A stretch of DNA of 64,000 bases from Leeuwenhoekiella nanhaiensis (GCF_002744755.1 NZ_KZ319289.1:124001-188000), one strand, 5' to 3'; counted from the first letter of the stretch, positions 16,723 through 25,632 are shown. Translations and numbers: made by a program. The notes: generated by a model not told the origin, from the sequence alone.

Positions 16723-18039
16723 CTAGTATCTGTAGTATTCCGGCTTAAATGGCCCTTCTACTTCAACGCCTATGTATTCGGCCTGATCTTCATTAAGTTT
16801 GGTCAATTCTACACCTATTTTCTCTAAGTGTAAAGCAGCAACTTTTTCATCTAAATGCTTTGGTAGCATATAAACTTCATTCTTATAATTGTCACTGTTT
16901 TTCCACAACTCAATCTGTGCCAAGGTCTGGTTTGTAAAGGAGTTACTCATTACAAAACTTGGGTGGCCGGTTGCGCAACCTAGGTTTACCAAGCGCCCTT
17001 CCGCTAGCAAAATAATGTCTTTACCGTCAACGGTATATTTATCTACCTGAGGCTTGATCTCATCTTTAGTGTCACCATAATTTTCATTTAACCAGGTAAC
17101 CTGAATCTCGTTATCAAAGTGGCCGATGTTGCATACTATGGTTTTGTCTTTCATAGCTTTAAAGTGCTCCCCGCGTACGATATCTTTATTACCGGTTGTG
17201 GTAATTACGATATCTGCATTGGCAACCACGGTTTCCAGTCTTTTAACTTCAAAACCGTCCATAGCAGCCTGTAGGGCACAAATAGGATCAATTTCGGTAA
17301 CGGTAACTATAGAGCCCGCACCTTTAAAAGAAGCAGCGGTACCTTTACCTACATCACCATAACCGCATACTACTACGCGCTTACCGGCAAGCATCACATC
17401 TGTTGCGCGACGCACGGCATCAACAGCACTTTCGCGACAACCAAATTTATTATCGAATTTAGACTTGGTTACACTGTCATTAACGTTGATGGCAGGCATA
17501 GGAAGTGTGCCTTTTTTCATACGCTCGTACAGACGGTGAACTCCGGTTGTGGTTTCTTCAGAAAGACCTTTAATGCCGGGACCTAATTCCGGATATTGAT
17601 CAAGCACCATATTGGTTAAATCGCCACCGTCGTCAAGAATCATATTCAGCGGCTTACGGTCTTCACCAAAAAACAGGGTTTGTTCAATACACCAGTTAAA
17701 TTCTTCTTCATTCATTCCTTTCCACGCATAAACCGGGATGCCTGCTGCTGCGATTGCTGCTGCTGCATGATCCTGAGTAGAAAAGATATTACAAGAGCTC
17801 CAGGTAACATCAGCTCCTAAAGCCACCAAAGTTTCGATTAAAACTGCGGTTTGTATGGTCATATGCAAACAACCGGCAATACGCGCACCTTTAAGGGGCT
17901 GCTCTGCACCGTATTCTTCACGTAAAGCCATAAGGCCCGGCATCTCAGCTTCGGCCAATTCTATTTCTTTTCTTCCCCATGCGGCCAAAGAAATATCTCT
18001 GACTTTATAAGGAACGTACTGCACTGTTTTCGTTGACAT
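16723..18039 (-). CDS. ahcY: Adenosylhomocysteinase
   Basis: AhcY hydrolyses S-adenosylhomocysteine to adenosine and homocysteine, clearing the product of SAM-dependent methylation. The 438-residue NAD-dependent enzyme shows [14 protein letters not shown], the substrate loop [13 protein letters not shown], the Rossmann motif [11 protein letters not shown] and the C-terminal KPEYYRY. It starts at ATG 18039, with a -7 element at 18069-18076. It is divergent from the phosphopantetheinyl transferase gene. Confidence 0.98.
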   Translation of the reverse strand: MSTKTVQYVPYKVRDISLAAWGRKEIELAEAEMPGLMALREEYGAEQPLKGARIAGCLHMTIQTAVLIETLVALGADVTWSSCNIFSTQDHAAAAIAAAGIPVYAWKGMNEEEFNWCIEQTLFFGEDRKPLNMILDDGGDLTNMVLDQYPELGPGIKGLSEETTTGVHRLYERMKKGTLPMPAINVNDSVTKSKFDNKFGCRESAVDAVRRATDVMLAGKRVVVCGYGDVGKGTAASFKGAGSIVTVTEIDPICALQAAMDGFEVKRLETVVANADIVITTTGNKDIVRGEHFKAMKDKTIVCNIGHFDNEIQVTWLNENYGDTKDEIKPQVDKYTVDGKDIILLAEGRLVNLGCATGHPSFVMSNSFTNQTLAQIELWKNSDNYKNEVYMLPKHLDEKVAALHLEKIGVELTKLNEDQAEYIGVEVEGPFKPEYYRY

Positions 18040-18068
18040 AGTCTTATATTTACAATTCTTATTTTTTG

Positions 18069-18076
18069 CAAAAATA
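18069..18076 (-). promoter_or_regulatory. -7 element of ahcY
   Basis: The minus strand reads TATTTTTG (TAnnTTTG), 29 bases before the ahcY ATG. I see no clear -33 TTTG at the expected distance. Confidence 0.45.
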
Positions 18077-18096
18077 CGTAATATCCACTACTTAAC

Positions 18097-18729
18097 GTGC
18101 CACTTTTCAAAACAATAACGCCAAATCCCACTACTCAGGTTTACATCTGGAAGGTAGAGGAGTCTGTTGAGGAATTGGAAAAAAATGTCAATCTGACTCC
18201 GCATTGCAGGGCTCGTTTAGAGAGCATGAAATCGGAGCTGCATAGAAGGGGTTTTTTAAGCATCAGACACCTGTTGCACGAGGCGGGCTATACTGATCAG
18301 GATTTATTCTACACCGATAATGGGAAACCCCATCTTCAGGACGGCAAATACATCTCAATCACCCATTCCTATAATTTTACGGCGATAATCGTCAGCGACG
18401 ATACTGAGGTAGGTATTGATATTGAGATGCAGCGCGATAAAATTCTGCGTATCGCCTCACGCTTTACGCCGCTTAAGGAATACCATACCTTGGCCAATGA
18501 CGATGCCTTAATCCGAAAGCTTACGATTGTTTGGGGTGCCAAAGAATCCCTGTATAAAATTTATGGAGTTAAGGGAATCAGTTTTTTGAAGCACATCTAT
18601 GTGGAAGATTTTGATTTTGATGATGCAAAATCTTCTGCGACCATTAATTACAAAGGGAAGAAAAGCAATTATGCGATCGATTTTCTCGAGTTTGAAGGTT
18701 TTACCTGCGTTTACGCCCTGGCGCTATGA
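18097..18729 (+). CDS. 4'-phosphopantetheinyl transferase superfamily protein
   Basis: This enzyme family moves the phosphopantetheine arm of CoA onto carrier proteins. The family signature is visible as VGIDIE (about residues 106-111) and WGAKESLYKIYG (about 149-160), giving the magnesium-binding D, E and E set; SITHSYN matches the upstream His motif. The length of 210 residues suggests the Sfp type rather than AcpS. The start is GTG 18097. The stop overlaps the next gene in ATGA (18726-18729), so the two are translationally coupled. The carrier protein is unknown. Confidence 0.88.
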   Translation: MPLFKTITPNPTTQVYIWKVEESVEELEKNVNLTPHCRARLESMKSELHRRGFLSIRHLLHEAGYTDQDLFYTDNGKPHLQDGKYISITHSYNFTAIIVSDDTEVGIDIEMQRDKILRIASRFTPLKEYHTLANDDALIRKLTIVWGAKESLYKIYGVKGISFLKHIYVEDFDFDDAKSSATINYKGKKSNYAIDFLEFEGFTCVYALAL

Positions 18730-19457
18730 TCAGCAATTTTACGCATAGCGGAAGTGTTATCTACTCACAAATTGAGCAGGCAGCAAGACTTGGGCAGCCT
18801 TGCTTTGCGATTCTTTTTGACCCGGAAGAACTTAGGGTTCAGGATCTGGAAAAGCATATTGAAGCGCTTCCTGATCACACCACACACCTTTTTGTAGGCG
18901 GAAGCACGGCAACCGCAGCACAAGCGCAGCTTGCGGTACGGGAGCTTAAAAAACATTCCGGTTTGCCTGTGGTTCTTTTTCCGGGAGACCATAATCAGAT
19001 AACCGCCGAAGCAGATGCGCTTCTTTTTTTGAGTTTGATTTCGGGCGAAAACCCTGAGTATCTCATTCGGCAACAAATCAAATCGGTTGATAAGCTGAAG
19101 AATTCAGCCTTAGAAATTATTCCTACCGGTTATATTCTGATTGATGGAGGTACCGAGACCGCAGTGCAGCGGGTGAGCAAAACGCAACCGCTCACACAGG
19201 ATGATCCTGACCATATTGTAGCCGTTGCGCTTGCAGGACAGTATTCCGGTAAAAAATTAATTTATCTTGAAGCCGGAAGCGGAGCTAAAAACCCCGTTTC
19301 TGCCGAAATTATAAAAGCAGTGAAGGAAGCGATCCATATTCCGCTTATTGTAGGCGGTGGTATCAGAACCCGGGAACAACTGGAAATCGCTTACGAGGCT
19401 GGGGCAGATCTTGTTGTCGTAGGCACCGCTTTTGAAAACGGAAACTTCAGAATTTAA
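18726..19457 (+). CDS. Geranylgeranylglyceryl phosphate synthase (GGGPS/PcrB) family protein
   Basis: This TIM-barrel prenyltransferase joins a polyprenyl diphosphate to glycerol-1-phosphate. Phosphate-binding loops are visible: VGGSTAT near residue 59, LEAGSGA near 180, VGGGIRT near 210 and VVGTAFENGN at the end. Archaea use it for ether lipids; Bacteroidota homologues exist and their in-vivo role is unclear. The length of 243 residues is normal. It is coupled by ATGA to the phosphopantetheinyl transferase. Confidence 0.9.
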   Translation: MISNFTHSGSVIYSQIEQAARLGQPCFAILFDPEELRVQDLEKHIEALPDHTTHLFVGGSTATAAQAQLAVRELKKHSGLPVVLFPGDHNQITAEADALLFLSLISGENPEYLIRQQIKSVDKLKNSALEIIPTGYILIDGGTETAVQRVSKTQPLTQDDPDHIVAVALAGQYSGKKLIYLEAGSGAKNPVSAEIIKAVKEAIHIPLIVGGGIRTREQLEIAYEAGADLVVVGTAFENGNFRI

Positions 19458-19460
19458 GCT

Positions 19461-20093
19461 ATGGCTGAAACACTCGATTTCCTGTTTGGGCAGTACTCTG
19501 ATTATGAAACCTCTTCCATTGTACTTGAGCTAGTTGGTGTTGTTTTCGGTTTATTGTCGGTTTGGTTTTCGAAGCAAAACAACATCTGGGTGTATCCCAC
19601 GGGGATGATCAGCACCGCCATTTACGTGTATTTACTGGCTAAATGGGGTTTGCTGGGAGATATGATGATCAACGCCTATTATTTTTCGATGAGTGTTTAC
19701 GGCTGGTATATCTGGACGCGTAAGGTAGATGCAGAGCACGTGACGCCCATTACTTCGACCACTGCTAAAGAGCATCAGATTTCAGCATTAATTTTTATAG
19801 CCACCATCATTTTTGTCTTTATCGTGTATACGGCTTTTGATAAGTGGAATGACTGGACGGCTTATGTAGATACGCTTACCACCGCTATTTTCTTTGTAGG
19901 AATGTGGCTTATGGCCCGCCGCAAGCTTGAAAATTGGATCTATTGGATACTTGGAGATGTAATTTCGGTACCGCTGTATTTTTACAAAGGTTTCACATTT
20001 ACCAGTTTACAATACCTTATTTTTACTGTACTTGCTATTTACGGCTATATCTCTTGGAAAAAATACCTGAACAACAACCCGGTAATTGCTTAA
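19461..20093 (+). CDS. pnuC: PnuC/PnuT-type vitamin transporter
   Basis: The 210-residue membrane protein has seven hydrophobic segments and the PnuC signature around NIWVYPTGMISTAIYVYLLAKWGLLGDMMINAYYFSMSVYGWYIWTRK. PnuC proteins facilitate nicotinamide riboside uptake, and phosphorylation inside the cell traps it. In Bacteroidota, PnuT paralogues carry thiamine instead. Here the neighbours are a NadR-like kinase (next gene) and, three genes on, a TPP riboswitch with a TonB receptor, so either substrate is possible. It follows the GGGPS-family gene by three bases. Confidence 0.85.
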   Translation: MAETLDFLFGQYSDYETSSIVLELVGVVFGLLSVWFSKQNNIWVYPTGMISTAIYVYLLAKWGLLGDMMINAYYFSMSVYGWYIWTRKVDAEHVTPITSTTAKEHQISALIFIATIIFVFIVYTAFDKWNDWTAYVDTLTTAIFFVGMWLMARRKLENWIYWILGDVISVPLYFYKGFTFTSLQYLIFTVLAIYGYISWKKYLNNNPVIA

Positions 20094-20614
20094 AAGTCGT
20101 ACTCTTCGGTCCGGAGAGTACCGGCAAGACCACGCTTTCCCGAAAACTTTCAGAACACTATAACGGCACCTGGGTACCCGAATTTGCACGCGAGTACCTT
20201 CAGCAAAAATGGGATAAAGAGCAAAAGATTTGTGAGCCTCAGGATATCTTTCCCATCGCGTTAGGACAGCGAAAATTGGAAAACACCGCTGTTAATTCTG
20301 AAGAAAAAATAGTATTTTGTGATACAGACCTCTTGGAAACAATGGTTTACAGTGAGGCTTATTTTGACGGTTGGTGTGAAGAGCGCGTGCGGGAGGCCGC
20401 TTTGACTTCCAGATATGATCTGTATATTCTTACTTATATAGATGTGCCCTGGCAGGCAGATGATCTAAGAGATCGACCCGGCCAGCGTGAAGAGATGTTC
20501 AGGCTTTTTGAACAGGCTTTAATTCAACACAACCGGCCTTATATGCTCGTCAAAGGCAATCTGGAGGAGCGCATAAAACAAATTACCAATCAACTAAACA
20601 CCAGACTCAATTGA
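20054..20614 (+). CDS. NadR-like AAA ATPase/kinase
   Basis: The P-loop GPESTGKTT begins about residue 19, followed by WVPEFAREYL, a DTDLLETMVYSEAYFDG segment and DRPGQREEMF. This is the ribosylnicotinamide-kinase half of NadR without the N-terminal adenylyltransferase. It probably phosphorylates the ligand brought in by PnuC. The frame lacks a good ATG: one at 19934 would overlap pnuC by 160 bases with nonsense sequence, while TTG 20054 gives MEKIPEQQPGNCLKVVLFGP, about 186 residues, and a 40-base overlap. Confidence 0.82.
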   Translation: MEKIPEQQPGNCLKVVLFGPESTGKTTLSRKLSEHYNGTWVPEFAREYLQQKWDKEQKICEPQDIFPIALGQRKLENTAVNSEEKIVFCDTDLLETMVYSEAYFDGWCEERVREAALTSRYDLYILTYIDVPWQADDLRDRPGQREEMFRLFEQALIQHNRPYMLVKGNLEERIKQITNQLNTRLN

Positions 20615-22155
20615 ACTTTACAGACCAGGAAATCAACGAAATTAAAAATCACGGCTTGACGCTAGACCAGGTCAAATCGCAGATCGAACTTTTTGTCAAT
20701 GGGGTGCCTAATGTCAAACTCGTGGCGCCGGCTACCGTTTCTGATGGTATTTTTAAACTTTCAGACGATGCCGAATTGCAATACCTTGACGCTTATGAAC
20801 GTAAAAAGCAGGAACTCGATTTATTGAAATTCACCCCAGCATCTGGCGCAGCCAGCCGTATGTTTAAAAAAATCTATCAGTTTCTGGAAGAATACAATCC
20901 TGAAAAAGAATCTATAGACGCCTTTTTAGAACGTACCGGGGATAAGCATATGAAAGCTTTTTTTGATGGCTACGAAAACTTTCCGTTTTACCATCATATT
21001 ATGGATAAGCTTGATAAAGAGGTTTTAGAGGATAAAAACGCCAAAAAATATGCCTTTATCAAAACTATGATGGCCGCAGACGGTGAAGATTACGGTAGTT
21101 TGCCCAAAGGTTTAATACCCTTTCACTATTACGGTTGTTATAAGGCAACTGCTTTTGAAGAGCACTTGCACGAGGCAGCGGCCTATGCGGCTAAAAATGA
21201 TCACGCATCCCTGCATTTTACGGTTTCTCCGGAGCACGAAGAAGCTTTCCGGAAGGAATACGATACCATTCATGCTTCGGTAAGCAATACTACAGGCGTT
21301 AATTTCGACGTAAGTTATTCCTTTCAAAAACCGGAAACCGATACGGTTGCGGTTACGATGGATAATAAATTGTACCGTCAGGAAAACGGTGAATTATTAT
21401 TTAGACCGGGCGGTCACGGGGCGCTTATTGAAAATCTCAACGATGTGGATGCCGATTTGATCTTTATCAAAAACATTGACAACGTTTTGGTGCAGGACCA
21501 AATTCAGGCGCTGGCACGATCCAAACGTATTTTGGCCGGCTTGCTGCTCGAGAAGCAGGAGCAGGTCTTTAAATACGCCAAACTTCTGGCTGAGGATAAC
21601 ATCACCGATGCACAGCTTGATGAGTTGGTCACCTTCCTGAAAGAAGATTTTAGTACACGTATTGACAAGGACTACGGGTCTTTTTCGCAAAGCGAAAAGA
21701 AAACCTATTTGGCCGAATTGCTTGATCGCCCTATTCGCGTTTGCGGAATGGTAAAAAACGAGGGCGAGCCCGGCGGCGGACCATTTTGGGTGGAAGATGA
21801 AAGCGGTAAAGTGGCTCTTCAGATCATTGAAAGCGCACAGGTGAATGAAAAAGATGCAGATCAGCAGGAAATTTTCAAGCAGTCCACGCATTTCAATCCG
21901 GTTGATATCGTTGCCGGGGTGCGTAATTATAAGGGCGAAAAATACAACCTGCTCGACTACGTAAATCCGGATTTGGCTTTTATCGCTTATAAAACTGATG
22001 GCAGCAATGAGATTAAAGCTCTCGAACTTCCGGGATTGTGGAACGGTGCAATGGCCCGCTGGAATACCTTGTTTGTTGAAGTGCCGCTGGAAACCTTCAA
22101 CCCTGTAAAAACCGTTAATGACCTATTAAAACCGGCTCATCAGGCGCAGTCTTAA
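20611..22155 (+). CDS. DUF4301 family protein
   Basis: The protein has 514 residues and no signal peptide or membrane segment. Conserved-looking blocks are FTPASGAASRMFKKIYQFL near residue 75, LIPFHYYG, FRPGGHGALIENLNDVDADLIFIKNIDNV and VCGMVKNEGEPGGGPFWVED. These nucleotide-sugar-pyrophosphorylase-like features (PASGAASRMF, a G-x-G loop and a K/N pair) suggest a distant nucleotidyltransferase fold; this is inference. The family is restricted mainly to Bacteroidota and has no known function. The start is TTG 20611, overlapping the NadR-like stop by four bases; arfB follows with a one-base overlap. Confidence 0.85.
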   Translation: MNFTDQEINEIKNHGLTLDQVKSQIELFVNGVPNVKLVAPATVSDGIFKLSDDAELQYLDAYERKKQELDLLKFTPASGAASRMFKKIYQFLEEYNPEKESIDAFLERTGDKHMKAFFDGYENFPFYHHIMDKLDKEVLEDKNAKKYAFIKTMMAADGEDYGSLPKGLIPFHYYGCYKATAFEEHLHEAAAYAAKNDHASLHFTVSPEHEEAFRKEYDTIHASVSNTTGVNFDVSYSFQKPETDTVAVTMDNKLYRQENGELLFRPGGHGALIENLNDVDADLIFIKNIDNVLVQDQIQALARSKRILAGLLLEKQEQVFKYAKLLAEDNITDAQLDELVTFLKEDFSTRIDKDYGSFSQSEKKTYLAELLDRPIRVCGMVKNEGEPGGGPFWVEDESGKVALQIIESAQVNEKDADQQEIFKQSTHFNPVDIVAGVRNYKGEKYNLLDYVNPDLAFIAYKTDGSNEIKALELPGLWNGAMARWNTLFVEVPLETFNPVKTVNDLLKPAHQAQS

Positions 22156-22556
22156 TGAATAAGGAAGTCCTGCAGTCTGAATGTGAGTTTAAAGCGGTGC
22201 GTAGTAGCGGTCCCGGGGGTCAGCATGTCAATAAAACATCCACCAAGGTGATGCTGCACTGGGACCTGGAAGCTTCGGCTGTTTTTACAGAGGAGCAAAA
22301 AGAGCGATTACGCCAACGTTTGGCTTCTAAACTCACTACAGAGAACCAGTTGGTATTGTCCTACGATCAAAGCCGAAGTCAGCATAAAAACAAGGGCGAA
22401 GTTTTTAAAAATTTGGTCCAGCTGCTGGAGAAAGCTTTGGTTAAACCTAAAAAACGAAAAAAGACCCGACCTACTTTAGCTTCCAAAAAGCGGAGACTCG
22501 AATCTAAAAAACAAAACGCCCAGAAAAAGGCAAACCGTAAACCACCTGATTTTTGA
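22155..22556 (+). CDS. arfB: Alternative ribosome-rescue peptidyl-tRNA hydrolase ArfB
   Basis: ArfB (YaeJ) frees stalled ribosomes without a stop codon. The GGQ catalytic motif is at residues 21-23 (SSGPGGQHVNKTST), followed by a compact release-factor-like domain and a C-terminal tail rich in Lys and Arg (KKRKKTRPTLASKKRR...) that enters the empty mRNA channel. The length of 133 residues fits ArfB, not RF1 or RF2. Its TGA stop lies in the loop/stem of the terminator at 22539-22573. Confidence 0.93.
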   Translation: MNKEVLQSECEFKAVRSSGPGGQHVNKTSTKVMLHWDLEASAVFTEEQKERLRQRLASKLTTENQLVLSYDQSRSQHKNKGEVFKNLVQLLEKALVKPKKRKKTRPTLASKKRRLESKKQNAQKKANRKPPDF

Positions 22557-22573
22557 GGTGGTTTATTTTTTTA
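22539..22573 (+). terminator. Terminator embedding the arfB stop
   Basis: AAACCACCT (22539-22547) pairs with AGGTGGTTT (22556-22564) around an eight-base loop, followed by ATTTTTTT. It closes the 18097-22556 gene run before the riboswitch promoter. Confidence 0.85.
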
Positions 22574-22598
22574 AGAAGAATTTATTGCCTTACATTTG
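22568..22598 (+). promoter_or_regulatory. Promoter of the TPP-riboswitch transcript
   Basis: TACATTTG (22591-22598) is a perfect -7 element; a T-rich -33 (TTTT at 22568-22571) lies 19 bases upstream. The riboswitch begins about 14 bases downstream. Confidence 0.65.
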
Positions 22599-22611
22599 CC
22601 GCCTAATCTCA

Positions 22612-22702
22612 AAGGGGTGCTTAAACTTCCGGGTGACCGGAAAGCGAGCTGAGATCATACCCAATGAACCTGGGCGGATAATGCTGCCAAGGGAAACGCT
22701 TA
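22612..22702 (+). ncRNA. TPP (thi-box) riboswitch
   Basis: The conserved thi-box pieces appear in order: GGGGTGC (22614-22620), a variable hairpin (CTTCCGGGTGACCGGAAAG), GCTGAGA (about 22648-22654), ACCCAATGAACCTG (22659-22672), then GGATAATGCTGCCAAGGGAA (22676-22695) closing with AACGCT. It binds thiamine pyrophosphate and should switch off the downstream TonB receptor gene when TPP is plentiful. About 100 bases separate it from the receptor start, enough for an expression platform; the mechanism (termination or start sequestration) is not evident. Confidence 0.93.
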
Positions 22703-22804
22703 AAATGCCGGTGACGATCGGTTAAATTTTAAGCAACATTGCATTTATTAACTAATAGTAACACGGAATAATTGCCCCTTTTATTCGTAAAAATAATTTT
22801 ACGG

Positions 22805-25027
22805 ATGAAAACTCTTTTATTCGCCTGTGCTGCCAGCCTAACAACTTTTGGCGCACTCGCACAACAAAAACCGGTCATAGACACGACCGAAGTCAACAAA
22901 CTGGACGAAGTTCTGGTGCAATCTATCAGGGTTGATGCCGACTCTCCCATCACCTACAGCAACCTTTCTAAACAGGAAATCGAGGAGCGCAATCTGGGGC
23001 AGGATTTGCCCATTTTGCTCAACTACCTGCCCAGTGTGGTTACCACCTCAGATGCCGGTGCCGGCATAGGTTACACAGGATTCCGGGTACGGGGAACCGG
23101 TAATCAGGGGATTAATGTCACCATTAACGGGATTCCGTATAATGACGCAGAAAGTCTGGGAAGTTTTTTCGTAAACCTTCAGGATTTTAGCAGTTCTATT
23201 CAGAGCGTGCAGTTGCAACGCGGGGTGGGGACTTCTACCAACGGTGCAGGAGCATTTGGTGCCAGTTTAAACATCCTGACCGATGCAGCAGATGATAAAG
23301 CCTATGCTGAAGTTAATGCTTCGGCCGGCTCGTTTAACACCAGCCGGGCTAATGTAAAATTCGGTACCGGCCTCATTAGTGATCATTTTAGTTTCTCCGG
23401 AAGGCTTTCGGCCATAAAATCAGACGGCTATGTAGATCGAGCCAGTTCTGATCTGAAATCCTATTTCCTGCAAGGGTCTTACCGGGATGAAAATACCCTG
23501 CTTAAAGCCATCGTTTTTGGTGGTCATGAGATTACCTACCAGTCCTGGAACGGCATTGATGCCGAAACCCTGGCGACAAATCGCAGGTTTAACCCCATAG
23601 GATTTCAGTATGATGATGAAGGCAATTTTGAAGGCTTTTACAACAATCAGGTTGATAATTACAAGCAGGATCACATACAATTATTATGGAACCAGAAATA
23701 CGATGGCGGCTGGTCTACAAACCTGGCGTTGAACTATACCTTGGGTCGCGGATTTTATGAGGAATATGTAGACTCCTGGTATTATGAAAATGTAAACTTT
23801 TCTAACGATGCTACATTTGAAGCTTTAGGCTGGGAACCTTATGAGGTAGACGGCGAGCTACAAACCGATACCGATTTAATACGCCGTCGCTGGTTAGATA
23901 ACCGTTATTATGTGGCTAATTTGACCACCAATTATTCAGACGAAAACATCGATTTTGACGCGGGGATTTTTGGTAGTTTATATAGTGGAGATCACTACGG
24001 CGAAATTGTCTGGGCACGCTATTTTTCACAGACTGAAGAAGCCGGATACCGCTATTACTTTGGTACCGCAGATAAAAACGAGTTTACCACATTTGCCAAA
24101 GCTACCTGGAGAATTGACGATACATGGAGTGTCTTTGGAGATGTGCAGGGACGTTTTATAAGCTATGAGACAGACGGGATAGATAATGATCGAGCAGATT
24201 TTATAATCGATGAGAACTATTCGTTTTTTAATCCCAAAGCCGGTGTGACTATCACCTTAGATGAGTTTAGTCGTATTTATGCGTCGTACGCACGGGCCAA
24301 TCGCGAACCCAATCGTACCGATTTTGAAAACGGGAATCCCGTACCTGAAAGTCTTAATGATTTTGAATTGGGCTACCGCTATACCACAGATCGCGCGCGG
24401 GTTTATGCTAATGCCTATTACATGGATTACCGCAATCAGCTTGTACTTACCGGTGCTATTGATGATGTGGGTGCGCCTATTCGTCAAAACAGCGGATCAA
24501 GCTATAGACTGGGTCTGGAGATTGAGGCAGGCCTTGAGATCATACCGGGTATGCTGGCTACAACACCTAATATTGCGTTGAGTACCAATAAAAATCGGGA
24601 TTTCTTCTTTGAGCGGGATGGTGAACTTCAGAATTTGGGTAATACCAATATCTCGTATTCTCCCAATGTGGTTGCCGCAAACCGTTTTGATTACTTTCCG
24701 GTTGAAGGTTTACGCCTGTCATTATTGTCTAAATATGTTGGCGAACAGTATTTAGGTAACATCGATGCAGAAAGCTCAAAGCTGGATGCTTATTTTGTAA
24801 ATGACTTCAATGCGCAGTACGAATTGGGGGCGTTAGGCTTTGCAAAATCAGTTACGCTAACCTTGTTGGTCAACAACTTCTTAAGTGAAGAATACGTGTC
24901 AAACGGATATTTTTTCACGTATGATGATGATTTTACAAATCCCGGAACCGTGACAACTATTGAAGGGACAGGCTACTATCCGCAGGCAAAAATCAACTTT
25001 TTAGTAGGTGCCAGCGTTCGATTTTAA
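22805..25027 (+). CDS. TonB-dependent outer-membrane receptor under TPP riboswitch control
   Basis: The protein has about 740 residues. The signal peptide (MKTLLFACAASLTTFGALAQ) is followed by a plug domain (DEVLVQSIRVDADSPITYSNLSKQEI... TGFRVRGTGNQGINVTINGIPYNDAES... VQLQRGVGTSTNGAGAFGASLNI) and a 22-strand barrel ending in the export signature GASVRF. It has no N-terminal carboxypeptidase-like or STN domain. Control by a TPP riboswitch points to thiamine or a thiamine precursor or phosphate as the cargo. ATG 22805 begins the signal peptide; an earlier frame start at 22772 only adds 11 residues. Confidence 0.93.
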   Translation: MKTLLFACAASLTTFGALAQQKPVIDTTEVNKLDEVLVQSIRVDADSPITYSNLSKQEIEERNLGQDLPILLNYLPSVVTTSDAGAGIGYTGFRVRGTGNQGINVTINGIPYNDAESLGSFFVNLQDFSSSIQSVQLQRGVGTSTNGAGAFGASLNILTDAADDKAYAEVNASAGSFNTSRANVKFGTGLISDHFSFSGRLSAIKSDGYVDRASSDLKSYFLQGSYRDENTLLKAIVFGGHEITYQSWNGIDAETLATNRRFNPIGFQYDDEGNFEGFYNNQVDNYKQDHIQLLWNQKYDGGWSTNLALNYTLGRGFYEEYVDSWYYENVNFSNDATFEALGWEPYEVDGELQTDTDLIRRRWLDNRYYVANLTTNYSDENIDFDAGIFGSLYSGDHYGEIVWARYFSQTEEAGYRYYFGTADKNEFTTFAKATWRIDDTWSVFGDVQGRFISYETDGIDNDRADFIIDENYSFFNPKAGVTITLDEFSRIYASYARANREPNRTDFENGNPVPESLNDFELGYRYTTDRARVYANAYYMDYRNQLVLTGAIDDVGAPIRQNSGSSYRLGLEIEAGLEIIPGMLATTPNIALSTNKNRDFFFERDGELQNLGNTNISYSPNVVAANRFDYFPVEGLRLSLLSKYVGEQYLGNIDAESSKLDAYFVNDFNAQYELGALGFAKSVTLTLLVNNFLSEEYVSNGYFFTYDDDFTNPGTVTTIEGTGYYPQAKINFLVGASVRF

Positions 25028-25049
25028 AACTTTATGATTGAGAAATTAA

Positions 25050-25085
25050 GAGCTGCCTGGGGTATATCTTCGGGCAGTTTTTTTA
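25050..25085 (+). terminator. Terminator of the TonB receptor gene
   Basis: CTGCC-T-GGGG pairs (with G-U) to CTTC-G-GGCAG around TATAT, followed by seven T; it begins about 25 bases past the stop. Confidence 0.6.
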
Positions 25086-25102
25086 TGTTTTGGGCTGTAA
25101 AC

Positions 25103-25546
25103 CTAATTCGAAATACTGATCAAACTTCCTTCCTGTGCAACCCGATACGGAAGCAGGGTATAAGGCAGGTTCTGAGCCTTATCCTGACCGGTGTACAAAT
25201 TATAGGTATTGTCTTCACAGGAGCAGGTTACTTCGACCCCATTTAAAACCATTGCCGAACATTGATTAGGCACATGATTGGGATCTGCAGCCTCCCAGGC
25301 GCGTATACCCGTTCCGGTATTGATGACAAAAATGCCCTGAATTCCTACATTGGCTACATAAACCGCATTGCCGGGGAACTGCAGATTGCTATATTCCGGT
25401 AAGTTGGTATTTAAACTTACATTAAAAGCAATAGGCGTAAGATTGGGGTTATTGATGCGTGCATCATCAGAACTACAGGAGATCAGTACGAGTGCTAAAC
25501 CCAGAATACAACCAATTTTTTTTAGGTAAACCGAAGAAAGCGACAT
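25103..25546 (-). CDS. Lipoprotein with a degenerate Rieske-like domain
   Basis: From ATG 25546 the protein has 147 residues and a lipobox ending at C24 (ALVLISC). The rest follows the Rieske fold: FVINTGTGIRAWEAADPNH, then VTCSCEDNTYNLYTG, then a beta-strand closing LPYTLLPYRVAQEGSLISI. In a functional Rieske protein the two boxes are CxH and CxxH; here they read DPNH (D88, H91) and CSCE (C108, E111), so at least two of four ligands are gone and a [2Fe-2S] cluster is unlikely. It is convergent with the receptor. Function unknown. Confidence 0.7.
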   Translation of the reverse strand: MSLSSVYLKKIGCILGLALVLISCSSDDARINNPNLTPIAFNVSLNTNLPEYSNLQFPGNAVYVANVGIQGIFVINTGTGIRAWEAADPNHVPNQCSAMVLNGVEVTCSCEDNTYNLYTGQDKAQNLPYTLLPYRVAQEGSLISISN

Positions 25547-25602
25547 TGTCAATTTGTGAGATTTTAGAACTAAGAATTAATAATTTCGTATATTAGCACT
25601 AC

Positions 25603-25632
25603 AAATCCCGTTTATAATGGGATTTTTTGTGT
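25603..25632 (+). terminator. Hairpin with T run upstream of greA
   Basis: AAATCCC (25603-25609) pairs with GGGATTT (25619-25625), followed by TTTT. No plus-strand gene ends nearby, so it may be a leader attenuator or a leftover terminator about 90 bases before greA. Confidence 0.4.

Noticed and set aside
19934-20053. ATG start for the NadR-like gene within pnuC
   Set aside because: The added residues are out-of-frame pnuC sequence; TTG 20054 gives the family N-terminus.
25034-25246. Small plus-strand frame after the TonB receptor
   Set aside because: It spans the receptor terminator and runs antisense to the lipoprotein gene.
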